64,000 nucleotides of DNA, taken from the NCBI GenBank assembly GCA_964017045.1, contig OZ024808.1:1079666-1143665 (forward strand), given 5' to 3'. The notes under the pieces are model-generated. The model saw only the letters and a program-made list of their open reading frames with translations, searched no databases and had not been told where the DNA came from. The position numbers were made by a program, and so were the translations under genes. Below are positions 54,232 to 64,000 of this stretch, one piece after another. Position 1 is the first letter of the stretch. Each line of letters starts with the position of its first letter. Source of the stretch: Omphiscola glabra. Lineage: Eukaryota; Mollusca; Gastropoda; Lymnaeidae.

Positions 54232-57219
54232 ATGTTTAGCTTCACCAGTATTGCCGCTACGTCCGTTGCATGCGGTCTAAGCACGGTTTTGAAGAAACAC
54301 GATCTGCTGAGTCCCCTGACTTTGCATGCTGCTGACAACAAAGAGCCTTGTTACGTTGGCGATGTTATCAAGAAGAGAGTCGGCTTTCCTCAGCCAACTG
54401 CCTGCTGCAAACCTCTGAGGTTCAAGGACTTTATCGTTTCATATGACTCAAAGAACAGAATCCCCAACTGGGTCTACGAACACCTTCAGTATGACAAACT
54501 CTTCAAGGATGATCCTTGTGACAGGAGAGTCAAAGTCGAAAGAACACAATGTGCCAGGTAAGAACTGATGATTTTCGTTCATTTGTATTGTTTCTTTCTT
54601 TCAATCCTATGACCTAATATCAACCTTCATTCAACGGTCTAATATTAATTGTATTCAAGGTGCTCACTGAATGAAAAGTAGCGTGTACTAATCTAGTTGG
54701 AATAATTCTTAATTTACGAAGCTTTTAACTATTGTATTTCCCCAATATTACTAAATCACCAATTTCCTAAAATTCTAAAGGTCACTCATAAATCAAAGTA
54801 CCTTCTCCTAAACATTTGACTGAATTTAAACTATTCTTCATATTTGTAACGACCTGTGTTTTTAAATTTGCTATAGGTCGTTTTTCAAACGTTTATAATT
54901 TAAAAAATGACTTATTTTGCTGCAAGGACAAAATTGGCTAGCCAAGCTCTATAGTAACCGTTGCTAAGGAAGCCCACGACTCTTGTTGGGTAATGGTTAG
55001 CTACTGTGTCAACCATGCGCATGTTTTTCTAATTTTAAATGCACTAGTAAAATCTAAAGCTACCATTGGTCCCTAATATTACATTTTTTCCTTTTCTTTA
55101 TTCAATGTGACTTACATTTATTAACAAATTTGGAACTTCAAATTACACTTGTGGATGACGTCATTTTACCGGATGCAACAGCACCGGATGTAGCAACATA
55201 CTTAAAGTTGCTATTGGTTTTGAATTCTTTAGTTTTGGACAAAACAATTATCAAATGTTTACATGGTATTCATTATCAGTAATCAACTGAATCATCTTTA
55301 AAAAAATTGGCAACATGAATATTTGATGGTCAATGAGTCCAATTTCACACTGTAATTTCAACTCGACTGTTCAACTTAAGTTAAATACGAATTTTGTAGA
55401 CAATTTCTAAGATGATAAATTTCTTTAAATTAAATAAGACGTTTGTGAAGCTGACGTCTGTTACCAAGGAAACTATAACTAAACAGCCATATTTAAAACT
55501 GGCATGAACAATTACAAATACTACTAACTATTGGTATTACTACATATTTAAAACTGGCGTGGACAATACTAACTATTACTACTATTACTATTCGTTAGAT
55601 TACTATTCGTTAGACTCTGAGAAAATGCCTTCTGTAGGAATAACATAGCTTTAACCATGGCTTAGTTAAACAAAGGACTTAGTGTATCTGACTTTGTTAG
55701 GCTACTAAACTTCTGTGCTGCCACTAACTGCAGAAAGCAAGTATTTCATTACCTACCCTCATGTCAAATAATTCTCACCTCAATAAACACATTCCCAATA
55801 CCTGAAAATCATTGGGTTTTGACCTGTCTCCTTCATCCAGTAGAAAGGTGTTCAGTAATAGCGCAGGCAAGATCTTTTATTATTAAACAATACTTAATAA
55901 ATACTGCAACGATGTGGGAAATTTTGCTTGGTAATTCAGCATCAGCTAGTTTTATAAGGTTACAAAAATGATGAACTTTTCCAAACTCTTTCAGCAATGA
56001 AGATAAAGAGAGGCCAAAGTTCACCCCTGATTGTCGCATTCATGGTTACCATCGGGCAGATGCCAAAGATTATTGCGATACTGAGTATGAGATGGGCCTA
56101 ATGGCACAGCCTGAGAACTACCCATATGATCCTGAATCTTTCTGCGAATGTTTCACAATGACAAACATTGTCCCACAGGTAAAGTAAATTGAAGTTGTAG
56201 CATCCTAATTCAGGAAATAATCTTAAATGTTTTAGATTTATAAAAAAATCAAGATGTCTCTTAATTATTAATGACCAATTTATCAAAGTTTTTTATAATG
56301 GTCTAGATTTATTAATGAATCTCTCATTTGTCTAGGTACCAGGGTTCAACTGCGGACCATGGTTTGATCTGGAGTGCTACGTTCGTGAGAAATTGGTGCG
56401 GGAAAACAAAGGGGTGTATGTTTGCTCAGGTCCATTATTCCTGCCAATGTAAGTGTGCAATCTTTTCTTCTTCATTATTAAATTATAATTAAAACTGTTT
56501 CTATTACAAAATTGTAATCAAATGGCTTCATCTCTCATTATACCCTTGCGCAGGAATCGGTCAAAAGCAGGAGACCACCAGTGTTCTAAAGATTTTTTCT
56601 TTCTGGGCCTAAAATAATATGCCACATTACTGATCTGCTATTTGAAATTTCTTACAATCTCCCAAATGTCTGTTCTCAGTTTTATGAGTCGATAAAACAA
56701 ATGAAACATTCTTTCAAAATATATTTTATATTTACAGCGTGGATGACGACAAGACTGTCAAGCAGTTCGACGTACTTGGTGATGGTGAAGTTTCTGTACC
56801 TACTCACTTCTTTAAGGTAACCATATTATAGTTATACAATTTTTAAGGCAGTACATCTACGTTTTTTAAATTTCTAATCTTACATGACTTTTATAAAAAG
56901 GTTTCGTAATAATTGATGTAATACTATTGATTTCTCTTTTTTAAATCCATTCTGCAATACATTCTTAAATTGTATTTAAAATTTTTCACTTTCATTTTTA
57001 TAACAGGTCATTGTCATTGAAACTCACGATGGTCAACTCGAGTTAGAGTCATACATGATGCCAAACGCCACCCCAGAAGAAGGTGAAGAGGTCAAACTCG
57101 AGGACTTCCTGACCCCACTGTGCCAGATTGAGCATCATTCCGGCCTCATCTTCTTCCCAGAGAAGAAATGCTTCAGCAGTAACAACAGGAGGAGAGGTGC
57201 CAGACTGCACGCCCTTTAA
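54232..57219 (+). CDS. EndoG-like protein B, predicted catalytically inactive
   Basis: Five exons: 54232-54557, 55995-56178, 56336-56448, 56738-56816 and 57007-57219 (stop TAA), with the same phases as ENDOG and copy A; 304 residues. It resembles copy A throughout: VGFPQPTACCKPLRFKDFIV, YDSKNRIPNWVYEHLQYDK, CRIHGYHRADAKDYCDTEY, PGFNCGPWFDLECYVREKL, VSVPTHFFKV, ESYMMPNATPEEGEEVKL and RRRGARLHAL. Aligned to ENDOG, GYDRGHLA becomes EYEMGLMA, so the catalytic His is Leu, but the metal-site Asn and Glu (N.....E spacing of eight) remain. It has 15 cysteines. The start MFSFTSIAATSVACG is the methionine matching copy A, although an in-frame ATG lies nine codons upstream at 54205. It lies head-to-head with copy A and was duplicated as genomic DNA, since introns are kept. 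Function unknown. Confidence 0.88.
54558..55994. other. Intron 1 of EndoG-like B
   Basis: AT-rich sequence with a short partly repeated stretch near 55490-55620 (catatttaaaactggc twice). Nothing else was recognised. Confidence 0.5.
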
Positions 57220-59193
57220 ATGAAGAATCCCTGGGTGACATCATTTAGAAGAACAAACTTTTATAGTTTTATAACAGGCCTCATTCTACAAGGATATTAT
57301 CCTGGAAAATCCAAGGGCCAAATTTCTTCAATTTTACAGTCCATTAGAAATGGTTCTCCTTTGCTCCCACCATACACTTAACTTCCATGGCGTTTGTCAC
57401 TCTATCATAGCTGTGGAAATACAAAGCAATATATGTATAACTCCTGGAATTCTACCATGTTGGATTTAAAAAGTGCATCTTGGATTTTTCTATAGATGAA
57501 TGCTTCATGGAACGAAATAATTCCTGCACATTTTTGACAGTGTGATCAAACCAGAGATGACACCTCAAAATTGTATCCCTAAGACCATTGGTAATGAGCG
57601 AAATAAAAAGGGTAGTGCAGTTCTTAGACATCCCAGCAGCACAATGGCTGTCTAGTAATGTCCAACCTATGAGTGCTTTCACATTATCACTCTAACATCA
57701 CATCACCATATGATAAAAATAAATGCTATCAAGAAACGTGCCAACGTACACATCTCTATCATCTGAATCAACGAAACATCACCATATTGTAACATCAGTT
57801 TCTTTGATTAGCTGTCTTCCACAAGAACTGTTAAAATGGATCAATAGCTTATGAACTACTGTATTGGCATTTGCAATAAAAAAAATATTCTTCACTTTTT
57901 CTCTCGCCCTAACTGCTTCAGTCAACTTGTATGTTGCCTACCAGCCTGATTGGAATGGTCTGTCAGTGTAAAAAATTTATTTGATACAAATTTTTTTACA
58001 CATTTTATATGAATGAACCAAATACATATTAATATGTTCATGATACATATTAGCATTTTGACATCTTTTAACATATTTTTTTCAATTTGAGATTGGGTGA
58101 GAAAGGAATCAAGAATGTTTGTGGAACAGAACAGGAACTAATTATACAAAAATGAAAATGCCAAATAGAAATTAAACTTTTATTTCATAATATAAAAAGT
58201 GTAAAGTCTCTGAAAATATATACAGCAACAAATACTTTAAATATACTTTTGTAAATTATTTTGACAAGGCTCCATCACTGAATGTCCTCATTTGAAAAAT
58301 ATGAAATTTTCATGCAATGATGAAATAAACATATCATTCCCAAATTCATGACATCACACTTTTTGAAAACTGTTTATGGAACAGGGTACATGAAGTATGC
58401 AATTCTACTTGCAGGATTAAATTAAGCTGGTTATACTCTAAATCTAAATGTTATGCATTATGGCAAAATTGTGTTTTGCAGTATTTTAATTATCAAAAGG
58501 ATTTTAAAGAATTTTAGCTTTGTTTGAGGGAATTTTGCACAGCTAAATTTACTTAAACTTAAAATTTTATTGGATTCACAATGGCCTCTGAATGAAATCT
58601 TTGATATAATTATACAAGTTACTTTACATTTTAAATGAATTGACAATTTTTAGATCTCTAAATACTGTACAATTTATAAATTCCTAATAATTACTAATAT
58701 TAATATACACTTACTTCAGACTTATATTTATAGATATTATAATATAAAGAGATGTATTAAAGAAACTTTTCTCAGTACCACAACACAATTTAGCTCAAAA
58801 TGCAAGTTGGAGTAGCTTCCTGGTTTGGCTTAAAAATAGTCAATTTATCCAGTTTTTCTGCTGTAATTAAAAAAAAATTTGAATAATCTTAAAAAATCTC
58901 TTTAAAAAATGTTTATAGTTATATGTTACATATTGGAGGAATTAAAACGGCAAGAGATGAATGAAACAATATGCCTTCTTAAAAAAAAACATGTTTAATA
59001 CTGAGAAAGATATAATGAAATACAGCTCACATTACATCATTTTAGAATTAGATGGAAATGGAAAGGTTTTGTCAATTAAAGGACATTTCAAAATGTGTGC
59101 CTTCAACTTCAAGTTAATTGAGTTTCAATAAAATACCTGTAGTATGATTATGAAGGAAAGGAAGGAAAGTGAATCCAAGCATATAATATAACT
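57220..59193. other. Convergent 3' regions of EndoG-like B and DNase II
   Basis: A polyadenylation-like aataaa lies near 57877. The rest is AT-rich with no gene-like frame; the two genes converge here. Confidence 0.5.
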
Positions 59194-62100
59194 TTAACAT
59201 TTCTCATAAACTGCAACAGACTTTCTAAAAGATGACCACACATTAGGATTTTGTAAACACATTGTTCCTCCGCCTCGTTTAAACTGACTTTCCATTCGGT
59301 TGATGTCGCCAATGCAAGTCCAATCATTTGAAGTCTGCTCTGTCCACACCTGTTGATGATTTTGGTCATTTAAAAATGTCATTTAAATAAATGAGCTTCA
59401 GGTCAACCTGACCCTTACTGCTCATACTCATATTAATTATTAATTTTAATAATCATAAAATAAAATAATCATAAAATAATCTTAAAATACAAATGAATGG
59501 AAGGGAGCCATATGGTGGCTATCTTGAATAATATCATTGAGCATGGTACACAAATCACTTAAGAAGAAAGTCTTACTTAAAACAATATTCTTGCTGTTAA
59601 ATTTAAATTCAATGTTTTTCAAGGCGCATTACAAATACTGCATGAGACCATAGAGTGGCTCCTTAATATTTTAAATTTCAAATGATTGATTATTCATTGC
59701 AGTCTATCGATAACTAAAATAACTTGATAACATATAACTCCATTTTTCGATACAGTAGTTACACATGTGTAATATTGAAATAAACATTTGTAATTAAAAG
59801 CTTGCTGGGACAAAAGCTTGCTGGGACAAAAGCTATGCCACCTTTAGATACAAATGGAAATGGAATTAATGCACTGACTGTGGGATGCCAGGACTTGTCA
59901 TAATGTCCAGCTTGGCTGTTACAACCATACGAAGCCTTATTTTCACTAATTTATTTTGCAGATTTTAAAGTTTCACTACAGTGATCACAGACATGTAATT
60001 TTTTATGAGCCCAATTTCAGTTTTAATCTCAACACTTGATTCTACGAATTCACTTACAAAGGCATGATGGGGGAAAATGCATATTTTATTGCAATTCACA
60101 AAAATGAATTGGGATTGTGATGACAAAAAATTAAGAAATAGTGTTTTGCCTACATTTCTTAAAGCCACTCATAATTTTTCAAACTGATGCATTTTTGCCA
60201 TAATTCAAAACTAGTTTACTGAGTCACTGAAGTAAGTTAGAGATTTTTACAACATACATTTTCTATGGTACCATTGAGGAAAATTTCAACATTGCTACAA
60301 CTGCTTGATTTTCCAAAATTCATGAATTGCTAAAAATTGCTGTGTAACCTTTGTTTTCTGACATCACAGATCACTTGAATTATCTAAAAAAAACTTCAAT
60401 TAAACAAAAGGCTGATTGTGATCAGGTTCATACTATTCATGAAGCGAAACATTAGCATTTTCAAATACAATAAAAGTGATTTTCACAACTTTTCAAAATA
60501 GTTATTTTATCTGGAAAGTTATAAAGAAGTTAACTTTGAATTTGAAAAAGAGACCTATTTTTATCACAATTTTTAGACCAAATTTCTAATGTATGACATG
60601 TTTACATGGCACATAAACTTTTAAAAGATCCTTACTACTTATGAAATATTGAAGAATCATCAGTCCATAAATTTGTTATCAATAAAAATGATTTTAAAGC
60701 TGATAATGATAATGCACATGTGTTAAATAGAGACTCCTACATTCTCTCTAAAAATGTACCTCTTGTATAAATGTGGTACTCTTGTATAAATGTGGTACTC
60801 TTGTATAAATGTGGTACTCTTGTATAAATGTGGTACTCTTGCATAAACGTGGTACTCTTGTATAAATGTGGTACTCTTGTATAAACATGGTACTCTTGTT
60901 TGTATAATTGTGGTACTCTTGTATAAATGTGGTACTCTTGTATAAACGTGGCACTCTTGTTTGTATAATTGTGGTACTCTTGTATAAATGTGGTAGTAGT
61001 ATCTTTTGCTTGCTTATCTTCCAAGCCAAGATCTGGGATCTCTATTTTTCTCTTGATGTATGGGCTTACGTGGCAGTCAACTTGTCTTCAATTATGTGCC
61101 TCAAGAGCATGGATCATTTTCGGTATATGTCAATCTTGGGTCTGAATTATGATGTGCTTTGTGTGAGAGTTTTAAACCACTGTTTGAACAGTTTCTCTTA
61201 AGTGACATTTGGAAAAATTAGTTTTTTTCCTTTATACATACTTTAATTGTGGTCATACAATCACAACAATAAATATGCTCACTCCCTTTATAAGTCTCTT
61301 TGAGAGATTTACATTATTTTAAGACATGCGTCTCATACTTTATAGTATAGCCAAAAGTATGGCAAAGAGCTGTTGCCCCCACCTCAGCCTTAGGTTTGAT
61401 GGTACTTAATATGTCCTAAGTGGGGGTTATTCATTGTGTAGGGGTTACATTATATATTATGTTCAGTATGTGCCTGTACCTCAGACCTAGGACCTGGTTT
61501 GAGGCCACTTAATATGCCCTAAGTGGGGGTTACACATTGAGTGTGAGTTATAACATTATATGATGTGGTGCCAAATTTCTGAGTGGTAATTATACCCTGA
61601 ATGTTAACTGTACCCGGGTACGTGAAACTCGGTTCAGTGTTTTCCCAACCTTTTCTATACTTTGAACCCCTTACGACTAGGTCTTGCACCCCCCTAAAAA
61701 TTGTTTGACTAAGCCTCGCACCCCCCACAAATTCTTTGACTAAGTCTCACACACCTATAAAAGTAGCAAAGTAAAGTAAATTTTGAAAAAAATCTTTTTT
61801 GACATCTAATATTTTAAAACTGAATTACAATGAGAAGTGTTGAACTTAGAAAATAAATGTGTGGCTTATTGCATAAAGTAAAATGTTAACGTTGAAATTT
61901 TTAAAAATTCAATCACTTTCTTCCCCCCGAAATGCACCACCACACCTCCCGTTGGTGGGGAATCCCTGAGTAGAACATCCTTACTTTTTTTGGAGAAAAT
62001 GTATCTAAAAATGTACTTTAAAAACACTGAGCTTAATCAGAAGAAAATTACCTTTTCAGATCTGACAGTTAATCTGAAAGCATTGTCAGAGGTGACTGCC

Positions 62101-64000
62101 CATTTGGAATGGTCTTTTTCCTCACTAAACTCTTCTCCCCCCGGTAGAGTGATGTTATTCACTCGATACACCTGTTAGGAATGAACTTTTTTTAAAATAG
62201 CTATAATGTATAGGCTAAAAATAGCATTGCGGAAAGAAGAAGTTTGAAATAAATAATAAATGCAATTTATGATATTTTTATCCACAACAAAAATATAAAT
62301 TATGAACCACCCAAGAATCAGGTCCAACAATTCATCTCTAACTTTCACTCCCAATTGCTTCCCTTACATTGGCTTAGTTTTATCTAAAAGTTACCAAACA
62401 CTGTCATTTAATGCTTTTTTAGGCTTTGGGAGTGTGCAGATGCCAATGTCGTGGGCATCTTACTGGGATAGGTCCATTACACCCACTACACCAGTATTTC
62501 TCCCCCCCCCCCTTTTTCCTCAATATTATTCAGGACAGTAGTGTGTACAATGCTGTAAAGAAGATTAAAACACAATAAATGTAATGGAACCAAATGTAAC
62601 TGAGCTTTAAATCAAAATATAACCAAAAAATTGTTTTTAACTTAGTAACTTACTTCTACATATCTTATCTCTATTCTTACAGTTTGCCTTGGATGGGGTT
62701 AGTAAAGTGATGCCATTTCTTCAATGTCTCGTTCAACAACACTCAAACACAATCAAACATTGTGGACGTATAGATTATATGTCTTTGCAAGCCCCACCCA
62801 TAATCCCGTCAATGGTTAACAGGCTTGGCTATTGGCCAGCATCGCTCATGAAAGTAGAGTTCATTTGGTTTTTAAAAGATTGACGTAATGTCCAAGCTAT
62901 TGCAGCTAATGTAATATAATTTCTTTGGGTAAATTCCAAGAATTTGTTCCGCGATGTCTCACACGGCCGCCATCTTGGTTGCCGCGACCCATAAAATTAA
63001 GAATAAAATGTTAAATAATAATGAAAAAATTTCATAAATGTATCCCTAAAACCTAACCTGAACCCTAAATCTATCCTTAAACCTAACCCTAAACCTCTAA
63101 ATAAATATATCCCTAAACCTAACCTGAACCCTAAACAATCACGCTGGGCACTAATAGTGTGAAATAGCCTTTCTTTGAAATCTCCAAATATTTATGGCAA
63201 TTGCTTAGTTGTGTCTGATGACTTTGGGAGATCCCACCATACGTTGGATGATTGCATTGCCCACTTTGAGAACCATAGCACAACACGCTAACCCACTCGT
63301 TATGACGCAAACACTCTAGCCTTATGCAAAAGGCCCATTTTAATTAATAAAAATACCTTGTACTCGGCCGAACAGTTGGAAGGCAGCTCATCACCTTTAG
63401 CACGCAGCCAAGTCTCAACAAAAAGGCTTTGTTTTAAATCTGGAGCCACAAGACTATCATACAGATCTGTAGAACGACAATAATGAAAGGTGGTGAACCA
63501 CATAAGACTATCATACAGAACTGTAGAATGATAATAATGAAAGGTGTACCACTATGGTGAACCACATAAGACTCATCAAATCATCAGAGAGATCTGTACA
63601 CTAGTGAATGAGGTATTAGAGTCCTAAACTATGTAAGACTGTCACATTCTTCATTGTAGACTGGATTTAAAACTGTCCCCATCCATAAAATGCATCCAGA
63701 CGATACAAAACACCTATAACAATATCAGTAACAGAGGCATTTTTGGCAAAAATTGAAATAATTTAAAAAAATGTAATACATTTCTAATAAATCCGTTATT
63801 ATATAATTAAAAATTGAATGATTTTTGTTTTCCAAATGAGGATAGTGGTGATGAGAAGTGGCTTAGTTGAAGCAATGTGAACCAGAGTATATTATTAAAA
63901 TAACAGAAATGTGAAAAATTAAAACAAATTATAAAGAAGACTTAAACACAGAATTGCAATACCTGCTCCAAACTTGCCAGATTTAGCAAAACTCCTGAAG
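59194..64000 (-). CDS. DNASE2: DNase II, lysosomal acid endonuclease, C-terminal exons (partial)
   Basis: Four minus-strand exons are visible: 64000-63963 (continues off the window), 63466-63357, 62171-62052 and 59349-59194 (stop TAA). DNase II cuts DNA at acid pH in lysosomes without metal. The exons read FRSFAKSGKFGA, then DLYDSLVAPDLK and LPSNCSAEYK, then VYRVNNITLPGGEEF and KDHSKWAV, then WTCIGDINRMESQFKRGGGT and VWSSFRKSVAVYEKC. These match in order the C-terminal half of animal DNase II, including the second HxK motif (HSK), the RGGGT segment and conserved cysteines; NCS and NIT are possible glycosylation sites. The first catalytic motif and signal peptide lie beyond the right edge. The intron between the last two exons has a 19-bp minisatellite. 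An alternative acceptor at 63520 is described separately. Confidence 0.92.
59350..60740. other. DNase II last intron, AT-rich, nothing recognised
   Basis: No coding or repeat signature was seen apart from a short aaagcttgctgggac duplication near 59808. Confidence 0.5.
60755..60995. repeat. 19-bp minisatellite, about 13 copies
   Basis: The unit atgtggtactcttgtataa is repeated with two short insertions (tgtttgtataattg). Reverse frames reading YHIYTRVPHLYKST are repeat artefacts. Confidence 0.9.
61635..61968. mobile_element. hAT-like element with cagtgttttcccaacc ends
   Basis: cagtgttttcccaacctttt on the left is mirrored by gttggtggggaatccctg on the right; inside are cacccccc and caccaccaca stretches. 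It is 334 bp, non-coding, with no clear target duplication, in a DNase II intron. Confidence 0.6.
63040..63140. repeat. Degenerate aaccctaa-like repeat
   Basis: Variants of cctaaacctaacctgaaccc recur for about 100 bp. It resembles, but is not, a clean ccctaa telomere repeat, in a DNase II intron. Confidence 0.6.
63466..63600 (-). repeat. 54-bp duplication spanning a DNase II splice acceptor
   Basis: The minus-strand block cattctacag, ttctgtatgatagtctt at 63530-63504 is a copy of the true acceptor block (ctacag, atctgtatgatagtctt) 54 bp away. A third, more decayed copy continues to about 63600. Use of the upstream acceptor (exon start 63520) would add 18 codons in frame without a stop. Confidence 0.8.

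Noticed and set aside
48983..57219. Placing the catalytic motif of the EndoG-like proteins at GYHRAD
   Set aside because: GYHRAD superficially resembles GYDRGH, but the better alignment matches HRAD.KDY to HRAT.KDY of ENDOG, which puts DRGH opposite EMGL or ELGL. Either way the expected histidine is absent.
57452..57682. 76-codon reverse frame in the 3' region of EndoG-like B
   Set aside because: It is antisense to the likely 3' UTR and has no recognisable domain.
63040..63140. Telomere or interstitial telomeric repeat
   Set aside because: The unit is irregular (cctaaacctaacctgaaccc) and only about 100 bp long, inside an intron.

Overview
This is animal nuclear DNA. It is AT-rich, its genes are split by GT-AG introns, and it carries many minisatellites and decayed transposons. 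Gene content, the style of the repeats and one DNA transposon that I recognise as a SPIN-type hAT element point to a gastropod mollusc. A freshwater pulmonate of the Lymnaea type is my best guess; this is inference, because no species-diagnostic gene is present.

Layout. 1-3000: minisatellites and AT-rich intergenic DNA. 3019-12331, perhaps to 15417 (+): a PBX/extradenticle TALE homeobox gene whose first homeodomain exon is present twice (8434-8569 and 8937-9072). 15.4-21 kb: AT-rich non-coding DNA, probably including the PBX 3' UTR. 21177-23427 (-): CHCHD5, a twin-CX9C mitochondrial protein. 24.9-27.7 kb: nested transposons. 28364-36558 (-): ENDOG, mitochondrial endonuclease G with an intact DRGH motif. 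38579-47235 (+): GTF2B (general transcription factor TFIIB), roughly head-to-head with ENDOG. 48983-52540 (-) and 54232-57219 (+): two head-to-head ENDOG paralogues with the same five-exon, same-phase structure, in which the catalytic DRGH has become EMGL or ELGL. 59194-64000 (-): the 3' exons of a lysosomal DNase II gene that runs off the window.

The most interesting points are: (1) the head-to-head pair of cysteine-rich, apparently catalytically dead EndoG-like proteins; (2) the two 136-nt PBX homeodomain exons, for which the reading frame allows only one to be used at a time; (3) the SPIN-like element in an intron of one EndoG-like gene; (4) three microduplications that each span a splice site (two in GTF2B, one in DNase II), the last giving an in-frame 18-codon alternative.

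Genes here are independent transcription units; there are no operons. Four members of apoptotic or lysosomal nuclease families lie within about 36 kb, but the sequence does not show that they work together. All exon boundaries were read by eye from reading frame, splice dinucleotides and remembered family sequences; no alignment was run. The first exons of GTF2B and CHCHD5, the last exon of CHCHD5, and the 5' part of DNase II were not found or lie outside the window. I saw no tRNA, rRNA or CRISPR array.
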